Numbered from the stretch's first letter, positions 39,200-47,689 are shown. The stretch: 64,000 nt of DNA from Peribacillus frigoritolerans (GCF_004358755.1 NZ_SMZY01000001.1:372001-436000), one strand, 5' to 3'. Notes: generated from the sequence alone by a model not told the origin. Program-made: numbers and translations.

Positions 39200-39979
39200 A
39201 TGAAGAAGCTGTTATTATTTGTGATTTCGATTTTAGTAATTGGAGTTCTTGCTGCATGCGGATCTTCAGACAATGGATCTGGAGAAGAGAAAAAAGTGTT
39301 GAAAATGGCAACATCTGCAGATTATCCTCCTTTTGAGTACATTGACACTGCTAAAGGGAGCGAAATCATTGGATTTGACATCGACCTTGCCAAAGCAATC
39401 GGCAAAGAGCTTGGCTATGAAATTGAAGTTCAGGACATGGATTTTACTGGTTTAATCCCGGCACTTCAGGCTAACAAGGCTGACATTGTTTTAGCAGGGA
39501 TGACACCAACGGAAGAACGCAAAAAAAGCGTGGATTTTTCAGATGTATACTATACAGCTAAACATATGATCGTCTCTCCAAAAGGCAGCGGCATTAAATC
39601 TGTTGAAGATTTAGAAGGAAAGACAGTTGGCGTTCAGCTTGCTTCAATTCAAGAAGGCAAAGCGGAGGAAATCGCTGAAGAGGTAAGCATCAAAGTTGAA
39701 AACCGCAACAGAATTCCTGAACTGATTCAAGAAATGAAATCAGGCCGTTTTGATGCAGCAATTATTGAAGACACAGTAGCAAAAGGCTATTTTGAAAAGG
39801 ATAAAGAACTAGAAGGCGTGGTAATTGAAGACGGGGAAACAGAGGAAGCAGGTTCTGCGATTGCTTTCCCTAAAGACAGTAAACATACGGAAGAGTTCAA
39901 CAAAGTTCTTCAGGAAATGAAAGAAAACGGCGAGCTTGAAAAATTAGTCGTGAAATGGTTCGGCGGAGAAGAAAAATAA
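39200..39979 (+). CDS. artP: Arginine-type ABC transporter substrate-binding lipoprotein
   Basis: A 259-residue family 3 periplasmic-binding-type lipoprotein, anchored to the membrane after processing at Cys20 (lipobox LAAC). The mature part shows ATSADYPPFEYID and IGFDIDLAKAIGKELGYEI, the amino-acid-binding pattern, and LAGMTPTEERKKSVDFSDVYY. It matches B. subtilis ArtP (YqiX) by position and order. Arginine is the expected ligand, but sequence alone only supports a polar amino acid. Confidence 0.88.
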   Translation: MKKLLLFVISILVIGVLAACGSSDNGSGEEKKVLKMATSADYPPFEYIDTAKGSEIIGFDIDLAKAIGKELGYEIEVQDMDFTGLIPALQANKADIVLAGMTPTEERKKSVDFSDVYYTAKHMIVSPKGSGIKSVEDLEGKTVGVQLASIQEGKAEEIAEEVSIKVENRNRIPELIQEMKSGRFDAAIIEDTVAKGYFEKDKELEGVVIEDGETEEAGSAIAFPKDSKHTEEFNKVLQEMKENGELEKLVVKWFGGEEK

Positions 39980-39989
39980 GTTAACTTTA

Positions 39990-40026
39990 AAAAAACGTTC
40001 AACGGAACGATTGTTGAACGTTTTTT
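39990..40026 (+). terminator. Internal hairpin between binding-protein and permease genes
   Basis: AAAAAACGTTCAAC (39990-40003) pairs perfectly with GTTGAACGTTTTTT (40013-40026). It resembles a full terminator inside the operon. Partial termination here would give more binding protein than permease, which is common in such operons. Confidence 0.8.
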
Positions 40027-40058
40027 ATTTCCTTATACAGAAAGGAGTGTCTTGAAAA

Positions 40059-40718
40059 ATGAATCTGGATTTTCCGGCTATAGCCCCTTCCATACCTTTT
40101 ATTCTTCAGGGGATACCTGTTACATTGAAAATTGTAGGACTTTCTGCTTTAATTGGATTTATTCTAGCTGTCATTCTTGCTCTGCTTAAGATCAGCAGAA
40201 TTAAGCCGCTGATGTGGATTGCAGATGCATATACATCCGTTTTTCGCGGCACGCCGCTCATCTTGCAATTATTAATCATTTATTATGGTGCACCGCAAAT
40301 ACTTGGCTTTGAGATTGATCCTTATCCTGCAGCAGTTGCAACATTTGCCCTGAATTCAGGCGCATACATTTCTGAGGTTATCAGAGCAGGCATCATGGCA
40401 ATCGATAAAGGGCAGCGCGAAGCTGCAATGGCTCTTGGTGTTCCTTACTCAAAAATGATGAAAGATATCATTTTTCCTCAGGCCATCAAAAATATTCTTC
40501 CTGCACTGATGAATGAGTTCATTACGCTGACAAAAGAATCTGCTATTGTAACAATCATTGGTGTACAGGATATCATGAGAAGTTCGTATATTGTCGGAGG
40601 ACAAACATACCGTTATTTTGAACCGATCTTAATTGCGGGTTTAATCTATTATGTCATGGTTATCATCTTAACGCTCCTTGGCAAACTCGTTGAAAGGAGA
40701 ATGGCGCGCAGTGATTAA
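40059..40718 (+). CDS. artQ: Amino acid ABC transporter permease
   Basis: A 219-residue membrane permease of the His/Glu/Gln/Arg family with about five helices. The EAA loop that docks the ATPase is [31 protein letters not shown] near residue 125. The N-terminal [18 protein letters not shown] and [16 protein letters not shown] are also typical. The ribosome binding site is AAAGGAG. It ends within the beginning of the ATPase gene. Confidence 0.93.
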   Translation: MNLDFPAIAPSIPFILQGIPVTLKIVGLSALIGFILAVILALLKISRIKPLMWIADAYTSVFRGTPLILQLLIIYYGAPQILGFEIDPYPAAVATFALNSGAYISEVIRAGIMAIDKGQREAAMALGVPYSKMMKDIIFPQAIKNILPALMNEFITLTKESAIVTIIGVQDIMRSSYIVGGQTYRYFEPILIAGLIYYVMVIILTLLGKLVERRMARSD

Positions 40719-41433
40719 AGTAGAAAATCTTCATAAGTCATTTGGTAAGTTAGAAGTGCTTAAAGGAATTACCACATCAATTGCTGAAAAAGAGGTTGTC
40801 GCGATTATCGGACCTTCAGGCTCAGGAAAATCCACCTTTTTGCGCTGTTTGAATCGTTTGGAAGATCCAACAGACGGACATGTCTGGATTAAGGATCATG
40901 ATATTACAAATCCAAAAACAGATATCAATAAAGTTCGTCAAAATGTCGGAATGGTTTTTCAGCATTTTCATCTTTTTCCTCACAAAACCGTTTTGGAAAA
41001 CTTAACATACGCTCCATTAACGGTTAAGGGAACTTCCAGAAAGGAAGCAGAGGCACAGGGTCACGAGCTTTTAAAGAAAGTAGGTCTTGCTGAAAAAGCT
41101 CACGAATATCCAAGCAGGTTATCAGGCGGACAAAAGCAGCGGGTTGCGATTGCAAGGGCGCTTGCAATGAACCCCGAGGTTATGCTTTTTGATGAACCTA
41201 CCTCTGCTCTTGATCCAGAGATGGTAAAGGAAGTATTGGAGGTTATGAAAAATCTTGCGTTCTCGGGTATGACGATGGCGATTGTAACCCATGAAATGGG
41301 ATTCGCAAGAGAAGTAGCAGACAGAGTCCTCTTTTTGGATGAGGGCATTTTAGTTGAAGATGCACCGCCTAAGGAATTTTTTACAAATCCTAAAACGAAA
41401 CGTGCTCAAATTTTCCTTGAAAAAATGCTATAA
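40711..41433 (+). CDS. artR: Amino acid ABC transporter ATP-binding protein
   Basis: The 240-residue ATPase of the importer. Walker A is [18 protein letters not shown] near residue 33, the signature [15 protein letters not shown] near residue 133, and Walker [14 protein letters not shown]. The frame extends further upstream, but the GTG at 40711 after AAAGGAG gives the standard N-terminus [12 protein letters not shown]. It overlaps the permease by 8 bases. Confidence 0.94.
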   Translation: MIKVENLHKSFGKLEVLKGITTSIAEKEVVAIIGPSGSGKSTFLRCLNRLEDPTDGHVWIKDHDITNPKTDINKVRQNVGMVFQHFHLFPHKTVLENLTYAPLTVKGTSRKEAEAQGHELLKKVGLAEKAHEYPSRLSGGQKQRVAIARALAMNPEVMLFDEPTSALDPEMVKEVLEVMKNLAFSGMTMAIVTHEMGFAREVADRVLFLDEGILVEDAPPKEFFTNPKTKRAQIFLEKML

Positions 41434-41443
41434 TCCTAAAGTG

Positions 41444-41472
41444 AAAGGTGATCATAATGATCATCTTTTTCT
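41444..41472 (+). terminator. Rho-independent terminator after artR
   Basis: AAAGGTGATCA pairs with TGATCATCTTT across a TAA loop (41444-41467), with one wobble, and T-rich sequence follows. Confidence 0.8.
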
Positions 41473-41648
41473 TTTTTGTTTTTTAAAAGGTTTGGCCGTA
41501 TTCATTTATACATATTAATTTCAAAAGAAACACCATTAAATGAGCAGTTCATTTAAAAAACCGCAGCAGCATACATAAGACTTATTCAAAAATCATTTTT
41601 CAATTTGGTTACACTAACAAACAGAATGTTGAAGCAAGGGGCAAGAAA

Positions 41649-42632
41649 ATGTTTAAAATCGGATACCGCACGCTTAAAACTGCATTTGGAGCAGCGATTG
41701 CCATCAGTCTGGCACAGCTGTTTCAGCTCGATAATTTCGCATCAGCCGGGATACTGACGATTCTCTGTATTCAGGTTACAAAGAAGAAATCATTGCAGAC
41801 TTCCTGGGCAAGATTTTTTGCCTGTTTAATTGCCATTCTCTTTTCATTTGTCTTCTTTGAAGGAATTGGCTATTATCCTTTTGTTATCGGTCTTCTTTTA
41901 CTGTTCTTTATTCCTGTGACAGTGATTGTTCGTGCAAAAGAAGGGATTGTGACCAGTTCAGTTATCATTTTGCACTTATACACATCCTCACATATTACGC
42001 TCAGTCTTGTTTTAAATGAAATCGCGCTTGTTTCAACCGGGATAGGGGTGGCCCTGATTATGAACCTTTATATGCCGAGTGTTGATAAAAAGCTGAAGGA
42101 ATATCAGCTGAAAATTGAAGATAATCTTTCGAAAATCTTTCTGGAAATTGAGGAGTATTTACTATCAAACGATAGTTCATGGGATGGAAAAGAAATAACG
42201 GAGACCGCTCTTTTAATAAACGAAGCCAAAACTCTGGCATTCAGAGATGTCGAAAATCATTTTATGAGACATGAAAATCTTTACTACCACTATTTCAAAA
42301 TGAGGGAAAAACAATTTGAAATTATCGAACGGGTCCTTCCGATTATTACTTCCGTAAATGTAACGGTGGATCAGGCCGAAATTATCGCTGAATTTATTCA
42401 GGAAGTCAGAAAAGCGATACACCCTGGTAATACGGCACACAAGTTTTTAGTCAAGCTTCATCATATGAGAAAAAGTTTTGAAGAAATGCCGCTTCCCGAA
42501 TCACGGGATGAATTTGAAGCAAGAGCCGCTCTCCTTCACTTTGTACGGGAGATGGAGCAGTATCTTGTCATAAAAAGTCAGTTTAAAGGCATATCTGCAG
42601 AGCATGAATTTCATCCTTCCAGCGCAACATAA
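41649..42632 (+). CDS. yqjA: Aromatic acid exporter family protein YqjA
   Basis: A 327-residue protein with about five membrane helices in the first 145 residues and a cytoplasmic C-terminal domain (helical, with charged repeats). It belongs to the YqjA/ArAE family whose members export aromatic acids. The start MFKIGYRTLKTAFGAAIAISLAQ is characteristic. The substrate is unknown. AAGGGGC precedes the ATG. The next gene, an L,D-transpeptidase, begins 21 bases downstream and could be in the same transcript. Confidence 0.85.
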   Translation: MFKIGYRTLKTAFGAAIAISLAQLFQLDNFASAGILTILCIQVTKKKSLQTSWARFFACLIAILFSFVFFEGIGYYPFVIGLLLLFFIPVTVIVRAKEGIVTSSVIILHLYTSSHITLSLVLNEIALVSTGIGVALIMNLYMPSVDKKLKEYQLKIEDNLSKIFLEIEEYLLSNDSSWDGKEITETALLINEAKTLAFRDVENHFMRHENLYYHYFKMREKQFEIIERVLPIITSVNVTVDQAEIIAEFIQEVRKAIHPGNTAHKFLVKLHHMRKSFEEMPLPESRDEFEARAALLHFVREMEQYLVIKSQFKGISAEHEFHPSSAT

Positions 42633-42652
42633 AGAAAAAAGGGTGAATCATC

Positions 42653-43171
42653 ATGAAAATATTGCTTCTTTCCATCTTGTTTCTCTCTCCGCTTTGGCCG
42701 CTCGGAGAAAATCCATCTGTCGGTGATCCATATGTCATTATCAATAAGCAGTCGAACGAACTTGCATATATAGATAATGGTCAGGTTGTGAAAATCTTTG
42801 ACGTGGCTACAGGCAAAAATGAAGAGCTTACACCAGAAGGAGAATTCACGATTACTGTGAAAGCGGCAGATCCGTATTACCGAAAAAAGAATATTCCGGG
42901 CGGCGATCCTAAAAACCCGCTTGGGACCAGATGGATTGGATTCGATGCAGAAAATTCTGACGGCAGAACGTATGGCATTCATGGAACGAATAATGAAGAT
43001 TCGATTGGTTCCTTTGTGACCCAGGGATGTGTGCGCATGTATAATGAGGAAGTAGAAATTCTGTTTGAACATATTCCAATCGGCACAAAGGTATTTATTA
43101 CAAAAAACAAGAAGCCGTTTGAAGAAATTGCTGCTGAAAAAGGTGCAATGAAAAAAGGTGTTTCCCAATGA
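42653..43171 (+). CDS. L,D-transpeptidase (YkuD domain)
   Basis: A 172-residue exported protein. It has a short signal peptide (MKILLLSILFLSPLWP) and a YkuD catalytic domain starting YVIINKQSNELAYI. The catalytic motif is GIHGTN followed by SIGSFVTQGCVRM, giving His near residue 108 and Cys near residue 126. Such enzymes crosslink peptidoglycan by 3-3 bonds or modify it. There is no LysM domain. B. subtilis carries different L,D-transpeptidases, so no gene symbol is given. Confidence 0.87.
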   Translation: MKILLLSILFLSPLWPLGENPSVGDPYVIINKQSNELAYIDNGQVVKIFDVATGKNEELTPEGEFTITVKAADPYYRKKNIPGGDPKNPLGTRWIGFDAENSDGRTYGIHGTNNEDSIGSFVTQGCVRMYNEEVEILFEHIPIGTKVFITKNKKPFEEIAAEKGAMKKGVSQ

Positions 43172-43187
43172 GGGAATCACCTTTTTT
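43151..43187 (+). terminator. Terminator overlapping the end of the L,D-transpeptidase gene
   Basis: AAAAAAGGTGTTTCCC (43151-43166) pairs with GGGAATCACCTTTTTT (43172-43187) with one mismatch and a five-base loop. The stop codon is in the loop. Confidence 0.9.
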
Positions 43188-43227
43188 AGTATAAGATGCC
43201 GGTCATCAGCCGGTTCCGTTATTCATG

Positions 43228-43346
43228 GTGTCCAGCTCCGCCTCCTAACCCCTCGGTCAGAACAAATCCGTAAGCATTGGCAAAAAGCGCCTTCACTGCC
43301 GGATTCTTATCTGCCTTTCGGGGCTAAACAATCGGCTCCGCATTTC
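43228..43346. repeat. Intergenic repeat of the Bacillus REP-like type
   Basis: This GC-richer block begins GTGTCCAGCTCCGCCTCC, continues with TAACCCCTCGGTC, and ends with AAAGCGCCTTCACTGCCG and CTTTCGGGGCTAA. It closely resembles a dispersed intergenic sequence I know from several Bacillus genomes (GTGTCTAGCTCCAGCGCC and TAGGGGCTCGG variants). Only one copy lies in this window. It contains no gene that I can support. Confidence 0.55.
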
Positions 43347-43349
43347 TTA

Positions 43350-43442
43350 TTAGAACCACATGCTCATCCCAGCAAGTAATGTTGTTGCAATCATTACAGC
43401 AAGCATCAAATAAACAATCAATTTTTGAAATCTTTTAGACAT
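43350..43442 (-). CDS. prli42: Stressosome-associated membrane protein Prli42
   Basis: A 30-residue minus-strand gene with ATG at 43442 behind AGGAGTG. The sequence begins MSKRFQKLIVYLMLAVMIAT and ends TLLAGMSMWF: a basic N-terminus and one membrane helix. This pattern is that of Prli42, the tiny protein that anchors the stressosome at the membrane in Listeria and relatives. The gene is too short for ordinary ORF calling. The intergenic repeat lies directly after its stop. Confidence 0.8.
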   Translation of the reverse strand: MSKRFQKLIVYLMLAVMIATTLLAGMSMWF

Positions 43443-43512
43443 AATCTTCACTCCTAAATAGGATTCTGTCTATATTTTAACGTGAATAATTAGACTGGAC
43501 AAGGGAGGAGTT

Positions 43513-43594
43513 ATGAACAAAATTGCACATTTTAGTCGAAACAGCAGGAATATTGACAGTATATAAAGAAGTAAGTCATGTTCATAAGAGTTAA
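43513..43594 (+). other. Tiny overlapping open frames after a strong ribosome binding site
   Basis: GGGAGGAG (43503-43510) precedes ATG 43513, which opens a 17-codon frame (MNKIAHFSRNSRNIDSI) ending at 43566. In a second frame, TTG 43523 opens 23 codons, LHILVETAGILTVYKEVSHV and three more, ending at 43594. The second reads more protein-like. Either could be a small gene, a leader peptide for mce, or a frameshifted remnant. No comparison was possible. Confidence 0.25.
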
Positions 43595-43620
43595 GCGTTT
43601 TCAACAAGAGGAGGGAAGAG

Positions 43621-44037
43621 ATGATTAAAAAGGTAGATCACATAGGGGTAGCGGTGCGTTGCATTTCTGAGGTGCTTCCGTTTTATGAGAAGACTCTCGG
43701 ATTACAGCTTCAGGGCATTGAGCACGTGGAAGAGCAGAAGGTGAAAGTGGCTTTTTTGAAAATCGGGGAGACGAAAATTGAATTGCTTGAGCCCACTTCA
43801 GACGACAGTGCTGTAGCCAAATTTATTGAAAAACGGGGAGAAGGCATACATCATTTGGCTTTAGGAGTGGATGATATAAAGAAACGGATTGAAGATTTAC
43901 GGAATAATGGAGTGAAAATGATAGATGAAACTCCAAGGAACGGTGCAGGCGGCGCTTCAATCGCTTTTTTGCATCCTAAAGCTGCAAATGGAGTATTAGT
44001 GGAACTATGTGAAAAGAGAGAGGGTACTGTTCAATGA
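43621..44037 (+). CDS. mce: Methylmalonyl-CoA epimerase
   Basis: Mce interconverts the (S) and (R) forms of methylmalonyl-CoA, linking the carboxylase to the mutase. The 138-residue VOC-family protein has metal ligands in VDHIGVAV and HHLALGVDDIKKRI, and the C-terminal Glu in GVLVELCEK. AGAGGAGGG precedes the ATG. It overlaps mmdA by 4 bases. B. subtilis has an equivalent pair, yqjC-yqjD, without mutase genes. Confidence 0.92.
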   Translation: MIKKVDHIGVAVRCISEVLPFYEKTLGLQLQGIEHVEEQKVKVAFLKIGETKIELLEPTSDDSAVAKFIEKRGEGIHHLALGVDDIKKRIEDLRNNGVKMIDETPRNGAGGASIAFLHPKAANGVLVELCEKREGTVQ

Positions 44038-45587
44038 GCATAGATATTTTCGATAAAATAAATGAACTGTATGATCGAAGACGTGAAGTGGAAATGGGCG
44101 GCGGAGATGAGCGCATTGAGAAACAGCATGAAAAAGGAAAGCTGACAGCGAGAGAACGAATTGATCTATTAGTAGATGAAGGTACTTTTGTAGAGATGAA
44201 TCCTTTTATTGAACACCGCTGCAATGACTTTGGCCTTAGCGGAAAAAAAGGACCTGGAGACGGAGTTGTCACAGGATACGGCAAAGTCCATGGGCGGCCA
44301 ATCTACTTATTCTCACAGGATTTTACTGTTTTCGGCGGAGCTCTTGGAGAAATGCACGCCAAAAAAATTGCTGCAGTCATGGATCTTGCCGCGAAAAGCG
44401 GAACGCCTTTCATTGGCCTCAACGACTCCGGAGGTGCTAGAATTCAGGAAGGTGTGGTATCATTAGATGGATATGGGCAGATTTTTTACCGCAATACCAT
44501 CTACTCAGGTGTTATTCCGCAAATTTCTGTTATCCTTGGTCCTTGTGCAGGCGGTGCCGTCTATTCTCCTGCCATTACAGACTTTGTCTTTATGGTCGAG
44601 AAAACGAGTCAAATGTTTATAACAGGGCCTAAAGTGATTGAAACCGTAACAGGCGAAAAAATCAGTTCTGAAGATTTAGGCGGAGCTAAAGTACATAATA
44701 CAATCAGCGGAAATGCCCATTTTTCTGGTGAAACAGAAGAAGAGGTGCTTTCTCAGGTGAGAAAATTAATCACTTATTTACCTCAGAATAATCAGGAAAA
44801 AGCACCAATAATGCCGTTTGAGAATCATTCAGATTATCGTCCGAATCTGACAGACTGCATTCCATTTGATGCTCTCAGGCCTTATGATGTTCGAGTGGTG
44901 ATTCAAGAAGTAGCGGATGCCGATTCTTTTTATGAGGTGCAAAAGGACTTTGCAAAAAATATTGTCGTCGGTTTTGCAAGAATAAAAGGAGAAGTCGTAG
45001 GACTTGTCTGCAATCAGCCAAAATATATGGCGGGCGGACTGGATATTGATTCTTCTGATAAAGCCTCCAGGTTTATCCGTTTTTGTGATTCTTTCCAGAT
45101 TCCGATTATTACATTTGAAGATGTAACGGGATTTTTCCCTGGAATTAAGCAGGAGCATGGGGGAATCATCAGACACGGAGCTAAAATTTTATATGCCTAT
45201 TCAGAAGCAACCGTTCCTAAAATGACGGTTATTTTGCGAAAAGCCTACGGCGGAGCATATGTTGCACTGAACAGCAAATCCATCGGGGCGGATCTTGTGT
45301 TTGCATGGCCGAATGCCGAGATTGCTGTAATGGGTCCTCAGGGTGCTGCGAATATCATTTTCGCTAAAGAAATTGAAAACAGTGATAATCCTGAGGAAAC
45401 AAGAGCAAATAAAATTGAAGAATACAGGGAGAAATTCGCTAATCCGTATGTTGCTGCAAGTCAGGGCATGGTCGATGATGTCATTGATCCGCGGGATACA
45501 AGAATCAAATTGATTCAAGCGCTTGAAATGCTGCGGACAAAGCAGGAGCAAAGACCTGTCAAAAAGCACGGAAACATGCCGCTTTAA
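44034..45587 (+). CDS. mmdA: Acyl-CoA carboxylase carboxyltransferase subunit (propionyl/methylmalonyl-CoA)
   Basis: A 517-residue carboxyltransferase of the propionyl-CoA carboxylase beta/methylmalonyl-CoA decarboxylase alpha family. Two crotonase-like halves are visible. The N-terminal half has GLNDSGGARIQEGVVSLDGY and GPCAGGAVYSPAITDFV. The C-terminal half has ITFEDVTGFFPG, RKAYGGAYVALNSKSIGAD and VMGPQGAANIIF. With mce overlapping, it probably makes (S)-methylmalonyl-CoA. No biotin carboxylase or carrier gene is adjacent, so its partner is not identified. Confidence 0.9.
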   Translation: MSIDIFDKINELYDRRREVEMGGGDERIEKQHEKGKLTARERIDLLVDEGTFVEMNPFIEHRCNDFGLSGKKGPGDGVVTGYGKVHGRPIYLFSQDFTVFGGALGEMHAKKIAAVMDLAAKSGTPFIGLNDSGGARIQEGVVSLDGYGQIFYRNTIYSGVIPQISVILGPCAGGAVYSPAITDFVFMVEKTSQMFITGPKVIETVTGEKISSEDLGGAKVHNTISGNAHFSGETEEEVLSQVRKLITYLPQNNQEKAPIMPFENHSDYRPNLTDCIPFDALRPYDVRVVIQEVADADSFYEVQKDFAKNIVVGFARIKGEVVGLVCNQPKYMAGGLDIDSSDKASRFIRFCDSFQIPIITFEDVTGFFPGIKQEHGGIIRHGAKILYAYSEATVPKMTVILRKAYGGAYVALNSKSIGADLVFAWPNAEIAVMGPQGAANIIFAKEIENSDNPEETRANKIEEYREKFANPYVAASQGMVDDVIDPRDTRIKLIQALEMLRTKQEQRPVKKHGNMPL

Positions 45588-45610
45588 TACAATTTATGGA
45601 GGAAATACAT

Positions 45611-46735
45611 ATGGTTAATCAAGACCGCTTAGTTAATGAATTTCTGGAGCTTGTGCAAATTGATTCAGAGACGAAATTCGAAACAGAAATAGCAAAAGTA
45701 TTAAAAGAAAAGTTTTCAGCACTTGGAGTTCATGTAGTGGAAGATGATACTACCGGCATCACTGGACACGGAGCAGGAAATCTAATTTGTACTTTGGATG
45801 CTGTAAAGGACGGAGTAGATCCCATTTACTTTACGTCACATATGGATACAGTTGTTCCTGGAAAAGGCATTAAGCCATCTATTAAAGATGATTACATCGT
45901 AACAGATGGCACGACGATCTTAGGTGCTGATGATAAAACAGGTTTATCCGCGATGCTTGAAGCCGTCCGCGTTTTAAAGGAAAATAATATCGCACATGGG
46001 AAAATCGAATTTATTATTACCGCCGGTGAAGAATCTGGCCTTGTAGGCGCAAAAGCTCTAGATGGGTCTCAAATCACTGCAAAATTCGGTTATGCATTAG
46101 ACAGTGATGGTAAAGTCGGCACAATCATTGTAGCTGCTCCAACACAGGCTAAAGTAAAAGCAGCCATCTTTGGCAAAACGGCTCATGCCGGTGTCGCTCC
46201 TGAAAAAGGTGTATCTGCGATTACCATTGCAGCCAAAGCGATTGCAAAAATGCCCTTAGGCAGAATTGATCAAGAAACAACAGCTAATATTGGCCGTTTT
46301 GAAGGAGGCACGCAAACTAACATCGTTTGCGATCATGTGAATATTTTAGCTGAAGCAAGATCCTTGGTTCCTGAGAAAATGGAAGCTCAAGTGGCGAAAA
46401 TGAAAGAAGCTTTTGAGAGCGTTGCTGCAGAAATGGGCGGACGAGCTGAAGTGGATATTGAAGTGATGTATCCAGGATTTAAATTCGGCGAGGGTGATCA
46501 TGTTGTTGAAGTCGCTAAAAAAGCGGCTGCAGCAATCGGACGCACAAGCGAGCTTCAAACAAGCGGCGGAGGCAGTGATGCCAATGTGATTGCCGGATTT
46601 GACATTCCAACCGTGAATTTGGCAGTAGGATACGAAGATATCCATACAACAAATGAAAAGATGCCGATAGAAGAGCTTGTGAAAACAGCTGAACTTGTTT
46701 TGGCTATCATTGAAGAAGTAGCTAAAGGCGAATAA
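45611..46735 (+). CDS. yqjE: M20 family peptidase (YqjE, peptidase T-like)
   Basis: A 374-residue zinc peptidase of the M20 family, related to tripeptidase T. The metal and catalytic motifs are YFTSHMDTVVPG (His, Asp), GADDKTGLSAMLEA, and FIITAGEESGLVGAKAL (Glu pair). The dimerisation segment GKTAHAGVAPEKGVSA and GGGSDANV follow. The frame can start at ATG 45596, but that codon is part of the TATGGAGGA ribosome binding site, so ATG 45611 is used. The peptide substrate is unknown. Confidence 0.9.
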   Translation: MVNQDRLVNEFLELVQIDSETKFETEIAKVLKEKFSALGVHVVEDDTTGITGHGAGNLICTLDAVKDGVDPIYFTSHMDTVVPGKGIKPSIKDDYIVTDGTTILGADDKTGLSAMLEAVRVLKENNIAHGKIEFIITAGEESGLVGAKALDGSQITAKFGYALDSDGKVGTIIVAAPTQAKVKAAIFGKTAHAGVAPEKGVSAITIAAKAIAKMPLGRIDQETTANIGRFEGGTQTNIVCDHVNILAEARSLVPEKMEAQVAKMKEAFESVAAEMGGRAEVDIEVMYPGFKFGEGDHVVEVAKKAAAAIGRTSELQTSGGGSDANVIAGFDIPTVNLAVGYEDIHTTNEKMPIEELVKTAELVLAIIEEVAKGE

Positions 46736-46748
46736 CCCCAAAAGAATG

Positions 46749-46782
46749 GCAGGCGCAGCGATTGCACCTGCTGTTTCTTATT
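46749..46782 (+). terminator. Probable terminator after yqjE
   Basis: GCAGGCGCA (46749-46757) pairs with TGCACCTGC (46763-46771) except for one central mismatch, followed by TGTTTCTTATTT. Confidence 0.65.
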
Positions 46783-46803
46783 TAGAAAATAGAGGTGTCA
46801 TGC

Positions 46804-47331
46804 ATGAATAAGAGAGAAAAAGCAACGTTTGCCGGAGGATGTTTTTGGTGTATGGTCAAGCCATTTGACGAGCAGCCTGGAATCATTGAGGTTGTTTCAG
46901 GCTATACAGGCGGAACCTTGGGAAATCCCTCGTATGAACAAATTAAGACAGGTGAGACAGGCCATAGGGAAGCTGTCGAAATTACCTTTGATCCAGATGT
47001 CTTTTCGTACGAAACCCTCCTTGAGCTGTATTGGCCGCAAATTGATCCGACTGATGACGGCGGACAGTTTTTTGATAGAGGAAGCCAGTACCGCACTGCC
47101 ATTTTTTATCATACAGAAGAGCAAAAGCTAAAAGCAGAACAGTCAAAAACAGCAGTTGAAGAGAGCGGCCGCTTTAAAAATCCGATTGTCACTGAAATCC
47201 TGCCTGCAGCACCTTTTTACCCTGCAGAAGAATATCACCAAAAGTTTTATGCTAAAAATCCCGATAAGTATAAGCAAGAAAGAGAAGAGTCTGGAAGAGA
47301 AGAATTTATTCAGAAAAATTGGAAGAAGTAA
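46804..47331 (+). CDS. msrA: Peptide methionine sulfoxide reductase MsrA
   Basis: MsrA reduces the (S)-sulfoxide of methionine in proteins. The 175-residue protein has the catalytic motif GGCFWC with the active Cys at residue 13, followed by [18 protein letters not shown] and [13 protein letters not shown]. No MsrB domain is fused. The frame opens at GTG 46795. ATG 46804 after AGAGGTG is chosen. The protein is cytoplasmic. Confidence 0.95.
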   Translation: MNKREKATFAGGCFWCMVKPFDEQPGIIEVVSGYTGGTLGNPSYEQIKTGETGHREAVEITFDPDVFSYETLLELYWPQIDPTDDGGQFFDRGSQYRTAIFYHTEEQKLKAEQSKTAVEESGRFKNPIVTEILPAAPFYPAEEYHQKFYAKNPDKYKQEREESGREEFIQKNWKK

Positions 47332-47371
47332 GCCCTAGTCCTTTGCCTTTTAACAGGTGAGGGGCTTTTTT
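47331..47371 (+). terminator. Probable terminator after msrA
   Basis: AGCCCT (47331-47336) pairs with AGGGGCT (47360-47366) with one bulged G, followed by six T residues. The loop is long, so it is less certain than others. Confidence 0.6.
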
Positions 47372-47440
47372 GAATGTGCTGATAATAGTTTGTCAAAGAG
47401 GGCAGCGGGGTACTTTCCATATTAAGGTGAGGTGATCAAT

Positions 47441-47617
47441 ATGAATACATTTAATGAAAGCGCCATCGCTTCCTATGTGAAAACAAGAGCGGAGGAGAAT
47501 TGCAAGCTACTGCAGAATAACATGAATGAACTTGAGAAAGGAAAAATCCTTGGGAGAATGGAAGCCTACAATGAGTTTCTTGAAAGGTTTGGGTTTGATA
47601 AAGTTGAGTGCAAGTGA
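47441..47617 (+). CDS. Small hypothetical helical protein
   Basis: A 58-residue protein, MNTFNESAIASYVKTRAEEN and onward, predicted to be mainly helical and soluble, with two Cys residues. I do not recognise it. GTG 47432 is in frame, but GAGGTGAT serves the ATG at 47441. A stem-loop with T tail follows it, which supports expression as an independent unit. Confidence 0.6.
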   Translation: MNTFNESAIASYVKTRAEENCKLLQNNMNELEKGKILGRMEAYNEFLERFGFDKVECK

Positions 47618-47630
47618 ATAGAATTAAATT

Positions 47631-47673
47631 AAAACACACCATTCATTATTCATTGCTGAGTGGTGTGTTTTGT
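47631..47673 (+). terminator. Terminator after the 58-residue gene
   Basis: AAAACACACCA (47631-47641) pairs perfectly with TGGTGTGTTTT (47661-47671). The loop is 19 bases. Confidence 0.75.
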
Positions 47674-47689
47674 TATGATTGGAGAATCG

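Noticed and set aside
43158-43379. Plus-strand open frame of 73 codons after the L,D-transpeptidase gene
   Set aside because: It starts inside the terminator, has no ribosome binding site, and lies on the intergenic repeat and antisense to prli42.
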